Below the pieces are notes generated by a model that did not search any database, was not told the DNA's origin, and saw only the letters and a program-made list of their open reading frames with translations. Source: an uncultured Cyclobacteriaceae bacterium (GTDB taxonomy: Bacteria > Bacteroidota > Bacteroidia > Cytophagales > Cyclobacteriaceae). From it: a DNA stretch of 64,000 nt. The stretch covers positions 21,188 to 85,187 of the forward strand of contig CANLOE010000013.1 in assembly GCA_947492745.1 (NCBI GenBank), written 5' to 3'. Both the position numbers and the translations under genes were made by a program. Of this stretch, positions 8,735 to 17,503 are shown piece by piece; the first letter of the stretch is position 1; every line of letters starts with the position of its first letter.

Positions 8735-9229
8735 ATGGATTTACTTATTCCCGGAACAGGTTTATTCTTATGGCAGTTGATTATATTCTTGATCTTGTTC
8801 TTCTTCCTAAAGAAGTTTGCCTGGAAGCCAATATTGCAGTCCCTAAAGATTAGGGAAGAATCGATTCAAAATGCACTGGATTCTGCGGAGAAGGCAAAAA
8901 TGGAAATGGGCCAGCTCAAAGCGGAAAACGAAAAACTATTGGAAGAAGCAAGAGTAGAGAGGGATAGGATTCTATCCGAAGCAAGGGAAGTGGCCAATAG
9001 TATCAATGAGGCTGCAAAAGTAGATGCAGGTAAAGCTGCCGATAAGATGATTGCTGACGCGAAGATTGCCATCAATACGGAGAAAGAAGCCGCAATGGCC
9101 GATGTGAAATCTATGGTAGCGGACCTGTCCCTACAGATTACCGAAAAAGTCATCCGCAAACAATTACAGGATGAAGCCTCACAGAAGGCACTCATCGAAG
9201 ATTTTGTCAAAGACCTGAAACTTAACTAA
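8735..9229 (+). CDS. atpF: F0F1 ATP synthase subunit b
   Basis: Subunit b is the peripheral stalk. The 164-residue form starting at 8735 has one N-terminal membrane helix (about residues 9-28, LFLWQLIIFLILFFFLKKF) and then a long charged, Ala/Glu/Lys-rich coiled coil to about residue 130, before the delta-binding C-terminus. Upstream in-frame codons back to 8672 overlap the hairpin region and add residues unlike the family, so the downstream ATG is preferred. atpH starts 6 bp after its stop. Confidence 0.95.
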   Translation: MDLLIPGTGLFLWQLIIFLILFFFLKKFAWKPILQSLKIREESIQNALDSAEKAKMEMGQLKAENEKLLEEARVERDRILSEAREVANSINEAAKVDAGKAADKMIADAKIAINTEKEAAMADVKSMVADLSLQITEKVIRKQLQDEASQKALIEDFVKDLKLN

Positions 9230-9235
9230 TATAAG

Positions 9236-9796
9236 ATGTCAGAACTTAGAGCGGCATCACGCTATGCAAAATCACTACTGGAACTGGCCGGTGAGAGGGA
9301 AATTCTTGAGGAGGTGCATGATGATATGCAGACTTTCTACAAGACCTGCGCTGAGAGTAGAGAGTTTGCCCTGATGTTAAAGAACCCCATCATCAAACAC
9401 CATAAGAAAAAGGCTATACTACACGCTATTTTCAAAGATAAGGTCAATGACCTGACCATGGTTTTTTTCGATATCATCACCCAGAAGAACCGTGAAGCCT
9501 TACTACAGGCGATTGCGAAGTCCTTTCACCAACAATACAATGCCCTGAAGGGCATAGAAACGGCCAAGGTCATCACGCCGATAGTCTTGGATGAGTCCTT
9601 GAGGAATGAGTTCAGGGATATGGTAAAGGATATTACCAAGAAGCAACAAGTAGAGCTGCTCGAAGAGGTGGACGAGAGCCTCATCGGTGGTTTCGTGCTG
9701 AAGTTGGGAGACCGACAGATAGATGATTCCATACAAACAAAATTGAAATCACTGCGACTGAAATTCAGTCAAAATCAATATATCAAAGAGTTTTAA
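9236..9796 (+). CDS. atpH: F0F1 ATP synthase subunit delta
   Basis: Delta caps the F1 head and ties it to the b stalk. The 186-residue protein begins with the usual AASRYAKSLLELA helix, followed by an all-alpha N-domain. Its C-terminal region ends in the conserved VDESLIGGFVLKLGDRQIDDSIQTKLKSL segment. Length and order (between atpF and atpA) are canonical. Confidence 0.95.
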   Translation: MSELRAASRYAKSLLELAGEREILEEVHDDMQTFYKTCAESREFALMLKNPIIKHHKKKAILHAIFKDKVNDLTMVFFDIITQKNREALLQAIAKSFHQQYNALKGIETAKVITPIVLDESLRNEFRDMVKDITKKQQVELLEEVDESLIGGFVLKLGDRQIDDSIQTKLKSLRLKFSQNQYIKEF

Positions 9797-9816
9797 AATT
9801 CTAATCATTTTATACA

Positions 9817-11397
9817 ATGGCAGATGTAAGACCAGATGAAGTTTCGGCGATACTGAGAGAACAGTTGTCCAACTCAAAGACCGAAGCGGAGTTAGAAGAA
9901 GTAGGTACCGTATTGGAAGTAGGGGATGGTGTAGCACGTATCTATGGATTGACAAAAGCACAATCAGGAGAACTTCTAGAGTTCGAAAACGGATTGAGAG
10001 CACTTGTACTCAACCTTGAAGAAGATAATGTAGGTGCGGTATTGTTGGGAGAGTCCAAAGGCGTGAGAGAAGGAGATACCGTAAAGAGAACCAAAAGTAT
10101 TGCTTCTATCCAGATCGGTGACGGTGTCTGTGGTCGTGTGGTCGATACACTCGGAAACCCCATTGATGGTAAAGGACCTATTAAGGGAGAACTCTTTGAA
10201 ATGCCACTGGAACGCAAAGCACCCGGTGTCATCTATCGACAGCCCGTAAACGAACCTTTGCAGACAGGTATCAAGGCTATAGACTCCATGATACCCATTG
10301 GCAGGGGCCAGCGTGAGCTGATTATCGGTGACCGACAAACAGGAAAAACGGCCGTGGCCATCGATACGATTATCAATCAAAAAGAATTCTACGAAAAGGG
10401 AGAACCCGTTTTCTGTATCTATGTGGCCGTCGGTCAGAAAGCGTCTACTGTGGCCAATGTCGTATCGGCCCTAGAAAAAGGTGGTGCTATGGACTATACT
10501 GTTGTCGTTTCGGCATCGGCAGCCGATCCTGCACCGATGCAGTTCTTCGCACCTTTTACGGGAGCAGCTATAGGGGAGTACTTCCGTGATACGGGACGTC
10601 CTGCACTCGTGGTCTATGATGATCTCTCCAAACAAGCCGTAGCCTATCGTGAGGTATCCCTCTTACTGAGAAGGCCTCCAGGACGAGAAGCTTATCCTGG
10701 TGATGTATTCTACCTTCACTCAAGATTGCTGGAACGCGCTGCCAAGGTAAATGACAGTGATAAAATCGCCTCGGATATGAACGACCTTCCCGAGTCACTG
10801 AAAGGAAAGGTAAAAGGAGGAGGTTCCCTGACGGCACTACCCATTATTGAAACACAAGCGGGTGACGTCTCTGCCTATATCCCTACCAATGTTATTTCGA
10901 TTACGGACGGTCAGATATTCTTGGAAACGAACCTGTTCAACTCGGGAATACGCCCTGCCATTAATGTCGGTATCTCTGTATCTAGGGTAGGGGGTTCGGC
11001 CCAAATCAAATCCATGAAAAAAGTAGCCGGTACCCTGAAACTTGACCAAGCACAGTTCCGTGAACTGGAGGCCTTCGCCAAGTTTGGTTCCGATCTGGAT
11101 GCTGCTACAAAACTGACTATTGATAGAGGTAGAAGAAACCTGGAAATCCTGAAACAGGCTCAGTACTCTCCTGTACCTGTAGAAGAGCAGGTAGCTATCA
11201 TTTTCGTATCGACCAAAGGAATGATCGATAAGGTGCCCGTGGATAAGGTACGTGAGTTCGAGAGCGACTTCCTGAGCGTACTCCGAGCAAAGCATAGCAG
11301 TGCTCTAGATGACTTGAGGGCGGGAAAATTGAGTGAAAACGCTACGGGAGCATTGAAGACCGTAGCCGCAGACCTCTCCAGCAGATACGCAAAATAA
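9817..11397 (+). CDS. atpA: F0F1 ATP synthase subunit alpha
   Basis: Alpha is the regulatory nucleotide-binding subunit of F1. The 526-residue protein shows an N-terminal beta-barrel, the P-loop GDRQTGKT (residues 171-178), the Walker B-like [12 protein letters not shown], and the conserved [29 protein letters not shown] block. The C-terminal helical domain is complete. It lies 20 bp after atpH and 100 bp before atpG. Confidence 0.98.
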   Translation: MADVRPDEVSAILREQLSNSKTEAELEEVGTVLEVGDGVARIYGLTKAQSGELLEFENGLRALVLNLEEDNVGAVLLGESKGVREGDTVKRTKSIASIQIGDGVCGRVVDTLGNPIDGKGPIKGELFEMPLERKAPGVIYRQPVNEPLQTGIKAIDSMIPIGRGQRELIIGDRQTGKTAVAIDTIINQKEFYEKGEPVFCIYVAVGQKASTVANVVSALEKGGAMDYTVVVSASAADPAPMQFFAPFTGAAIGEYFRDTGRPALVVYDDLSKQAVAYREVSLLLRRPPGREAYPGDVFYLHSRLLERAAKVNDSDKIASDMNDLPESLKGKVKGGGSLTALPIIETQAGDVSAYIPTNVISITDGQIFLETNLFNSGIRPAINVGISVSRVGGSAQIKSMKKVAGTLKLDQAQFRELEAFAKFGSDLDAATKLTIDRGRRNLEILKQAQYSPVPVEEQVAIIFVSTKGMIDKVPVDKVREFESDFLSVLRAKHSSALDDLRAGKLSENATGALKTVAADLSSRYAK

Positions 11398-11497
11398 AAA
11401 CTAGCTATCGGTAAAACATTACCGATGAAGCGGAATTAGGTATTGATAGGGTCCAAGTCATATTGGGCCCACCATACAACAAACCAAACGTTGCTCA

Positions 11498-12385
11498 ATG
11501 GCAAATCTAAAAGAAGTAAAAAATAGGATAGGTTCTATAAAGTCCACCCAGCAAATCACCAAAGCCATGAAAATGGTGGCTGCGGCCAAGCTGAGAAGGG
11601 CACAGGACAGTATCGTGCAGATGCGGCCTTACGCCCAGAAGTTGGGTGATATACTACAGAACCTTACCTCTGGTGCTCAGGAGGAAGGGCAAAGTGATTT
11701 TAGCCAAATAAGAAAGGAAGAAAACGTTTTGTTGATTGCCATCAGTTCTGATAAGGGTTTGTGCGGTGCCTTCAACAACAATGTTTTCAAAAAAATAAAG
11801 GTACTTCTCGAAGGAAAATACCAACAGCAATACCAAGCGGGCAATGTGACCGTGCTGCCCATTGGGAAAAAAGCTTTGGAATTTTTCGGTAAACGTAATT
11901 TCAAGATAAACACGGATTATGGGTATTTGCTCTCAGGGCTTAGCTACGAAAAAGTCGATGAGGCGGGAAGTTTTATCATGGAAAGTTTTCTGAAAGGCAA
12001 TTTTGACAAAGTGGAAATTGTCTATAATGAATTCAAGAATGTGGCCACTCAGTTTCTCCGCGTGGACCAGTTTCTCCCCATACTTCCTAAAGAGCGAAAG
12101 CAGGAACATACTAATGATGCGGGTATCGACTATATCTACCAGCCTTCCAAGGAGGAGATAGTGACCTCGATGATACCAAAATCATTGAAGATACAACTCT
12201 ACAGTGCCATATTGGAGTCCAATGCAGCAGAGAATGGTGCCAGGATGACCGCTATGGACAAAGCAACCGATAATGCAGGAGAGCTATTAAAAGAACTCAA
12301 ACTGACTTATAACAGAACAAGGCAAGCTGCCATTACTAAAGAAATCCTCGAAATTGTAGGTGGTGCAGAAGCACTGGGTGGTTGA
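11498..12385 (+). CDS. atpG: F0F1 ATP synthase subunit gamma
   Basis: Gamma is the central rotor shaft. The 295-residue protein has the expected N-terminal helix (MANLKEVKNRIGSIKSTQQITKAMKMVAAAKLRRAQ), a Rossmann-like middle with SSDKGLCGAFNNNV, and the C-terminal helix ending in ITKEILEIVGGAEAL. It is the last gene of this atp operon and is followed by a strong terminator. atpD and atpC are not downstream; in Bacteroidota they usually form a separate locus. Confidence 0.97.
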   Translation: MANLKEVKNRIGSIKSTQQITKAMKMVAAAKLRRAQDSIVQMRPYAQKLGDILQNLTSGAQEEGQSDFSQIRKEENVLLIAISSDKGLCGAFNNNVFKKIKVLLEGKYQQQYQAGNVTVLPIGKKALEFFGKRNFKINTDYGYLLSGLSYEKVDEAGSFIMESFLKGNFDKVEIVYNEFKNVATQFLRVDQFLPILPKERKQEHTNDAGIDYIYQPSKEEIVTSMIPKSLKIQLYSAILESNAAENGARMTAMDKATDNAGELLKELKLTYNRTRQAAITKEILEIVGGAEALGG

Positions 12386-12399
12386 TGACCATCAGACCT

Positions 12400-12439
12400 C
12401 AAAAAAAAATCCTTCCTATAATGAAGGATTTTTTTTTTG
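12400..12439 (+). terminator. Rho-independent terminator of the ATP synthase operon
   Basis: AAAATCCTTC and GAAGGATTTT form a stem around CTATAAT, with an A-run before it and a T-run after it. The symmetric A/T tracts allow function in both directions, but atpG ends 15 bp upstream, so it most likely ends the atp transcript. Confidence 0.9.
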
Positions 12440-12654
12440 AGCGAACCATACGGCGATGGTCAGGACTGAAAATCTAATCCGACTCATGCGTTTTTTGGTA
12501 TTGATCTCTACCGGTATTTATGAAAGAACAGTTCGATGACTACTCCTTCGGCGGACAAACAAAGTGTCGTCAAACGCGAGTTTATTGATTCTACGGCTGC
12601 TACTCATCGAACCTTCGTTGTGCCCCTTCTATTTATAGCTTAGAAAGCTAGCTT

Positions 12655-12735
12655 TAGGTGAGGAAGCTTAGTGCATCATTAAGGTGTAAAACCTGCGCAG
12701 CATAAAACTGCTGATTTATAGCATTCAAATCGCAA
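12655..12735. repeat. Fragment of AACCCA-A subtype b repeat
   Basis: The words GGTGTAAAACCTGCGCAGC and AAAACTGCTGATTTAT match the inner part of the related repeats at 45888-46050 and 15205-15500. It preserves GGTGTAAAACCTGCG uninterrupted, the exact site that is split by a TACAAA element at 15264. The rest of 12440-12655 shows no gene that I can support. Confidence 0.5.
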
Positions 12736-12743
12736 TGCTCTAC

Positions 12744-12902
12744 TACAAACTTAGCTTTTGGATATCGCTTATCTTCCTGTTCATTTTGCTTCACTCTGCG
12801 TTGACAATCCTCGGGATAGCGCTGCTATCCCTGTGGTTCTCGCCTTGATTGAAAAAAAATGACCTGCGGAACCTTATACGACTTTTGAAACCCAAATTTG
12901 TA
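12744..12902. mobile_element. TACAAA element, copy 1 (159 bp)
   Basis: This is a miniature element with imperfect inverted arms of about 50 bp, TACAAACTTAGCTTT... and, from the other end, TACAAATTTGGGTTT.... A central perfect hairpin GGGATAGC-GCT-GCTATCCC sits between the arms. The length is the same as in four other full copies in the window. The right flank is TAA and the left flank TAC, so its target duplication is no longer perfect. Short reading frames inside it recur in all copies only because the DNA is repeated; I do not consider them genes. Confidence 0.8.
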
Positions 12903-13022
12903 TAATACATAATTCGTGTAGTAAAGTCAAACTTGTTTTGGCCCAATGGGAATGGCCCGCATCGTGGACCAAAGGGTTGATGATGATCACGGGTTCCGGT
13001 CACTTCATCAAGCTATCCCTTA

Positions 13023-13556
13023 GAGCATGTTTAAAAATTATTGGAATATATTTAATTTATTTCCCCATATATAATTTTGCTTTACTCTTAAAAACCAAAC
13101 ATTATCTACTTTGGGTTGGTTTGGTGGTCAGGCCAAGCCTATCAAGATAGGTCAGCTTCTTCATTTTTAGCTTGACCCAAAAACGAAGCAAATAAGTCAA
13201 GACTGTGAACAAATAGGCTAAAAATCAATCCATTCCGCTAAAATCCACCAAACTCCCTACGGTCAAACAGGGTGGATTTCTTTACGCTACATTTCTTGAT
13301 TTTTTTAACGCAATTTGTTCAAGGTCAAACATATTGATTATTGTATTAAACCCAAAATGTCCATTAGAAAATCTATTCCGGACTTAACCGGCTTCAAATC
13401 AGTAAATGAATGCGTTTTTTGAATTCACCGTAGCGGTGCTATGCTGAACCCAAGAAAACGCACTGATCTATTGCCATTTAAGTCCTCATGACGAAGTTCC
13501 AACGAACATTCTGGGTTTAAATGATAATTATTGAAAATTTGTTTTTGAACAAGCTC
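13023..13556. mobile_element. GAGC-ended element, copy 1, carrying a nested AACCCA-B element
   Basis: The left end GAGCATGTTTAAAAA and the right end (reverse complement GAGCTTGTTCAAAAA) form terminal repeats flanked by TTA on both sides. The interior has hairpins such as CCTATC-AA-GATAGG and an AAATCCACC ... GGTGGATTT pair, and no credible ORF. A second copy at 46659-47253 aligns over the whole interior. This copy contains an AACCCA-B element at 13349-13516 that the second copy lacks. Confidence 0.75.
13349..13516. mobile_element. AACCCA-B element, copy 1, nested, with TTAA target duplication
   Basis: The 168-bp element starts ACCCAAAATGTCC and ends GAACATTCTGGGT, with imperfect arms of about 45 bp. 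The centre carries ACCGTAGCGGTGCTA. TTAA flanks both sides (13345-13348 and 13517-13520). Further copies lie at 35125-35290 (opposite orientation) and 42154-42319. Confidence 0.75.
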
Positions 13557-13734
13557 TTAGAGGGTTTTCCATGTTATACCAAAACACAATAGATTTGGGA
13601 CAGACTGAAGGTCTTTGCGAAAGCACTGTTCCACTAGAAACGCCCCTAATGACCAATCAACCAATGAAATTGTACCAGTGCGGGATTTTTCTATTTTTGT
13701 TGAAACATGAATTTCCCATTTCACTTTTTTTTAA

Positions 13735-13823
13735 CCCAAATTGATCGATAGAAATCGTAATGAGCGTATAAATAGTAAAATACCAGCCATTTGTATTCGT
13801 TCGGCATAGCACCGCTATTTTCT
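13735..13823. repeat. Truncated AACCCA-A element
   Basis: It begins at a TTAACCCAAATTGATCG end and follows the family up to the central GCATAGCACCGCTAT hairpin. There the similarity stops, so the right half is missing. No gene is seen between here and the NYN-domain gene. Confidence 0.6.
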
Positions 13824-13932
13824 AAAGCCCCTACTGACAGGTCTACCCTTAACGTTTCGACATTACACGGATTTTTCTCCTTGGCCATTGCCTATAAGGC
13901 TTCCCCATTTCATTTTTTCTTGAGTATACTTC

Positions 13933-14733
13933 TTAGGGCTGTTTACTTTTGGGCCTTGAGGTTCGTGTAGTCTTTGGTTTTTCTTTGATCCTTACGTAGA
14001 TGAGTTTATGCCGGCTACCCTTCGTATTCTCCCTTTGCTCGACCTCAAAATTGTTGATAGAACCGATCAAGGGCGTCAATTTCTGAAAACCATAATTCCG
14101 CGCATCAAAATTAGGCTGTTTCTTTTGTAGCAGACTACCTACATCTCCCATAAAAGCCCAGCCATCGTCATCGGCTATGTCAGAGATGGTCGTAGATATG
14201 AGCTTGATTTCTTTTCGGGTAATCTTATCGACATTCTTACTTGAGGGTCGTTTTTTCTCCTCACTATTCTCCTCATCGTCATCATCGCTATCGTCCGCAC
14301 CTGATTTGAGGATCTCGATATAGATAAACTTATCGCAAGCGACGATGAAGGGGTTCGGTGTTTTCTTCTCACCGATGCCGTATACCTTCATGCCTGCCTC
14401 CCTGAGTCGAGTGGCCAGTCGTGTAAAATCGCTGTCACTGGAGACCAGACAGAAACCGTCTACTTTCTGAGAGTAGAGAATGTCCATTGCATCAATGATC
14501 ATGGCCGAATCAGTGGCATTTTTACCTACGGTATAACTGTATTGCTGTACGGGATTGATGGCATTTTCCAGCAGTACTTTTTTCCACTTGGACAGGTTTG
14601 GCTTGGTCCAGTCTCCATAGATACGTTTCAGGGTCGGATTTCCATATTTAGCAATCTCCTCCATCATCTCCTTGACATGTGTTGAGGGTATGTTATCCCC
14701 ATCGATGAGTACTGCAAGTCTTGATTCCATCAT
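13933..14733 (-). CDS. NYN (LabA/DUF88) domain ribonuclease-like protein with C-terminal OST-HTH/LOTUS domain
   Basis: This 266-residue protein is a predicted PIN-like RNase. Residues 5-145 form the NYN domain with the acidic metal-binding residues in LIDGDN, TDSAMIIDAMD and SSDSDF. An acidic linker (DDSDDDDEENSEEKK) and a C-terminal winged-helix OST-HTH/LOTUS domain (about residues 178-250) follow; that domain binds RNA in other proteins. The tail is basic. It stands alone among repeats with no operon partner, so the target RNA is unknown. Family membership is firm; activity on RNA is inferred from the family. Confidence 0.85.
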   Translation of the reverse strand: MMESRLAVLIDGDNIPSTHVKEMMEEIAKYGNPTLKRIYGDWTKPNLSKWKKVLLENAINPVQQYSYTVGKNATDSAMIIDAMDILYSQKVDGFCLVSSDSDFTRLATRLREAGMKVYGIGEKKTPNPFIVACDKFIYIEILKSGADDSDDDDEENSEEKKRPSSKNVDKITRKEIKLISTTISDIADDDGWAFMGDVGSLLQKKQPNFDARNYGFQKLTPLIGSINNFEVEQRENTKGSRHKLIYVRIKEKPKTTRTSRPKSKQP

Positions 14734-15051
14734 AAATATTTTGTGTCTACTGCACGGAAAACCCGAAGCAGGCTATAGGGTCGTCAAGCGTTTATGGACT
14801 ATGAATACTCTCGGACTCGACCGAATAGGATATAGCCATAACGCAAATATCCTAAGTCAGGACAAAGCTACATATAACTAGCATAGGTTCACGAGGCTTT
14901 TCCTTGAAAAAGCAAATAGAATAAAATCCGGAATGGAGGAGCTAGGGTTTGTGGGATCTATATTGATTCAAAGTCGCCATTGAATTCGGCTTGAATCGGA
15001 TTGGGATATTCTTCCAAAATGTCCTTTTTACATAAAGGGGCTTATCTTTAT

Positions 15052-15203
15052 CCCAAATTGATCGATAGAAATCGTAATGAGCGTATAAATAGCAAAATAC
15101 CGGCCATTTGGAAGCACCGCTATGGTGAATGAAGACAGGTGGGCAAAGCTTCCGGTATGAAGCTATTTATGCGCGGAATAGGTTCTTTATTGATCATTTT
15201 GGG
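15052..15203. mobile_element. AACCCA-A element, copy at 15 kb
   Basis: It runs from CCCAAATTGATCGATAG to GATCATTTTGGG and carries the central AGCACCGCTATGG. The right flank is TTAA; the left flank is TTAT, a decayed match. The gap between the NYN gene and here (14734-15051) shows no gene. Confidence 0.65.
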
Positions 15204-15204
15204 T

Positions 15205-15500
15205 TAAAGTACGATAAAATCAACGGTTTAGGGGAGGGGTCTTGATTGATTGTTACGGTGTAATACAAACTTAGCTTTTAAATATCGCCTATCTTCCTGT
15301 TCATTTTGCTTCACTCTGCGTTGACAATCCTCGGGATAGCGCTGCTATCCCTGCGGTTCCCGCCTTGATTGAAACAAAATGACCCGCGGAATCTTATACG
15401 ACATTTGAAACCCAAATTTGTATAAAACCTGCGTAGCGTAAAACAGCTGATTTTGAGCTGATTTATGTTCGTAATAGGAAGGCTATTGATCAATTTGGGT
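15205..15500. repeat. AACCCA-A subtype b repeat interrupted by a TACAAA element
   Basis: The outer parts (GGGGTCTTGATTGATTGTTACGGTGTAA on the left, AAACCTGCGTAGCGTAAAACAGCTG to GATCAATTTGGG on the right) join into the subtype b sequence seen at 45888-46050. The TACAAA element lies between them, so the order of insertion is clear. Confidence 0.6.
15264..15422. mobile_element. TACAAA element, copy 2 (159 bp), nested, TAA target duplication
   Basis: This full-length copy has the central GGGATAGC-GCT-GCTATCCC hairpin. TAA lies immediately before and after. The joined flanks give GGTGTAAAACCTGCG, which exists uninterrupted at 12655-12735, so both the insertion and its 3-bp duplication are documented within this window. 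Confidence 0.85.
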
Positions 15501-15544
15501 CTATAGTACTACAAAAAGGATATTGTCATACTTTGGGGATGTTT

Positions 15545-15584
15545 TTCAAAAAAAAGCTTCATCCCGATTCGGGATGAAGCTTTT
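15545..15584 (-). terminator. Terminator of the regulator/DM13/barrel operon
   Basis: AAAAGCTTCATCCCG and CGGGATGAAGCTTTT make a 15-bp perfect stem with an ATT loop. On the minus strand it is followed by a run of eight or more T, 26 bp after the last stop codon at 15611. Confidence 0.9.
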
Positions 15585-15610
15585 GGTACTTCTACAAAAC
15601 TGCTTTTTCC

Positions 15611-16456
15611 CTACAATTTCAGGAATACGCCGACTTCATATGCGGGAGCTGCCAATATACGCTTTCCGGACAGTGCAAAAGTGGCAGAGGCCAAAGCTCC
15701 GAAATTTTCCTTTAGATCATAGGTCAGCGTAGGCCCAAAAGCAAAGAACTCCGTATTATTGGAGAAAATGCCATTGGCAGTGCCTCCTCCCTCACCATTT
15801 TGAAAGGAGATGACACTGTTTGCTTTCAGAATGGCCGTTACTTTATTGATACCCGTATAGCCCAGTTCGAAGCCATAGCGAAACTCTTCAGAGAAATTGT
15901 TGGTTCGGTTATTGATGCCGATATGGGCCGAAGCATAAAGCGGAGCAGGGTAAAAGGAGACTCCAGCGTCCAGTTTGAGGTATTGGTTGAACTCGCCATC
16001 ACCCGTCTGCAATATACGGCCTTCGCCACCCTCGGTCTCTCCTAATGGGAGTCCAAAGATAAGACTTGTACTCAGGGCGATCTTAGTGTCTCGTGTAAGT
16101 GCGTAGGTGAGGCCCAATTCCGCGTCTCCCAGTGCATTGACCTCATCTCCGGGCGTAACGGTACCGCTCTGCCTTAGCTGTATCTCATTGATGGTGCTTC
16201 GGACTAAGAAAGGGACATAGGCTACGGCGGAAATCCTGTCGCTAAGACCATATTCCCCATAAATGCTGGTGGTATAGAGACTGAGTGTAGTGATATCCTC
16301 TAGGTCTCCATTGGGAGCATAGAATTGGCTCGCTCTGATTACACTCTGGCCAAACTTGAAAAAACCCTTGCCTTTTTTTGGAGGCCATCCGCCTCCGGCT
16401 ATCGTAGTTCCTGCCAGGAAAAGGCTCAAACCTATGGTGAGAACCAGTGATTTCAT
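15611..16456 (-). CDS. Predicted outer-membrane beta-barrel protein (uncharacterised)
   Basis: From the ATG at 16456 the protein has 281 residues with a clear signal peptide (MKSLVLTIGLSLFLAGTTIAGG). Alternating amphipathic strands follow and the C-terminus is EVGVFLKL, typical of outer-membrane barrels. Features such as YGLSDRISAVAYVPFL and GLTYALTRDTKIALSTSLIFGLPLG recall the MetA/phenol-degradation transporter-like barrel group, but I cannot name a substrate. Earlier in-frame starts up to 16513 exist and would abut the upstream gene. It is the last gene of a four-gene operon with a two-component system and a DM13 lipoprotein. Confidence 0.75.
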   Translation of the reverse strand: MKSLVLTIGLSLFLAGTTIAGGGWPPKKGKGFFKFGQSVIRASQFYAPNGDLEDITTLSLYTTSIYGEYGLSDRISAVAYVPFLVRSTINEIQLRQSGTVTPGDEVNALGDAELGLTYALTRDTKIALSTSLIFGLPLGETEGGEGRILQTGDGEFNQYLKLDAGVSFYPAPLYASAHIGINNRTNNFSEEFRYGFELGYTGINKVTAILKANSVISFQNGEGGGTANGIFSNNTEFFAFGPTLTYDLKENFGALASATFALSGKRILAAPAYEVGVFLKL

Positions 16457-16512
16457 GTTATTGATATAGTTCATATTCTTGATTGCTATGTTCGCTATTA
16501 GAGTTGTGACCA

Positions 16513-17469
16513 TTAGTTGAATTCTCCTACTCCGAAAGTCAGGCCGGCCGGCTTACAAAGTACAATGACATACTGAAAGTCTGCTATCTCAGCACCGGGC
16601 TGCGCATCACTCACGTTAAAGGTATGACTTCCTCCTGTGGTAACCTGTCCCAAGTCCAGACCACTGGCCCTAACGGACCTTCCATCGGTGGTATTCGCCA
16701 AGTAGATGAAAGTACCCAAAGCGAAGTCGGTCTCAAAGTCATTGCTCAAGGTCAATATCAAATCTCCACTATCGTTTTTCTCTAAAGTAGCTGTTCCTTT
16801 GGCCGTGTAGCTTCCCCTACCTTCCAGACTTGCAGTTTTACTGGAACTACCTACAGTGACCGTAATGGCACTACTGACAATGCCGTCGATACTCGCTGTG
16901 ATTTCACTGGTACCTTCTCCTACGGCGGTACCGATTCCATCAGTATCGATGGTGATAACGCTCTCATTACTGCTGGACCAGGTAAAATCATCCTTATCAT
17001 TGAGCTGGTTATCGTTTACATTCAGTGCCTGAGCAGAAAAAGTTATCGTTTCGTTCAAGCTCAGTGCCCCTGCCTTTGGTGTTGAGATTTCTACCTTGAC
17101 CACGTCATTGACATTACCGGCTACACCTATCAGGAAGGGTTCACTGAATACTTCATTCACACTGGCCAGAACAGTGGCTTGCCCAGCGCCTTCTCCCCTG
17201 ACCTTGCCGCTATTGTCTACACTGACAATACTCGGGTCGCTGCTCTGCCAAGTGATGGTAGCCTCTTCTCTTATCCCGAACTTGTTAAAATAACTGGCAG
17301 ATAATTGTTCGCTCTGCCCTACGGTCAGACCGGATAGACTGGTGTCGATGATCAACTGCTCCTCGACGATTTCATCATCGATAACGTCTGTACCGATACA
17401 GGCCCAAGTACCGAATGTCAGTACGACTAAGGCCATCTTGAGTATAAAACTTTTGTTCTGTGCGTTCAT
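16513..17469 (-). CDS. Big2-DM13 domain lipoprotein
   Basis: This 318-residue secreted protein has an N-terminal signal with a possible lipid-anchored Cys (TWAC, residue 24). Two bacterial Ig-like (Big2) domains follow at about residues 38-118 and 123-207, each with the ITWQSSDPSIVSVD / FTWSSSNESVITID type signature. The C-terminal DM13 domain spans about residues 215-318 with the conserved cysteine in VIVLCKPAGLTFGVGEF. DM13 domains are proposed to take part in redox or electron-transfer reactions at the cell surface; the function is otherwise unknown. It follows the histidine kinase by 34 bp, so expression is probably controlled by or linked to that sensor. Confidence 0.8.
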   Translation of the reverse strand: MNAQNKSFILKMALVVLTFGTWACIGTDVIDDEIVEEQLIIDTSLSGLTVGQSEQLSASYFNKFGIREEATITWQSSDPSIVSVDNSGKVRGEGAGQATVLASVNEVFSEPFLIGVAGNVNDVVKVEISTPKAGALSLNETITFSAQALNVNDNQLNDKDDFTWSSSNESVITIDTDGIGTAVGEGTSEITASIDGIVSSAITVTVGSSSKTASLEGRGSYTAKGTATLEKNDSGDLILTLSNDFETDFALGTFIYLANTTDGRSVRASGLDLGQVTTGGSHTFNVSDAQPGAEIADFQYVIVLCKPAGLTFGVGEFN

Positions 17470-17503
17470 GGTTTGATTTATTTATTGTATTACATTGTTT
17501 TTT

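Noticed and set aside
12385..12440. Loss of atpD and atpC as an operon disruption
   Set aside because: A split arrangement with atpDC elsewhere is usual in Bacteroidota, and a strong terminator closes the operon cleanly after atpG.
12791..13003. Minus-strand frame of 70 codons, with similar frames at 15311-15493 and 25063-25254
   Set aside because: They share the ending RRDSSAIPRIVNAE only because each lies in a copy of the TACAAA element; frames end at varying places and no start context is conserved, so they are products of repeated DNA.
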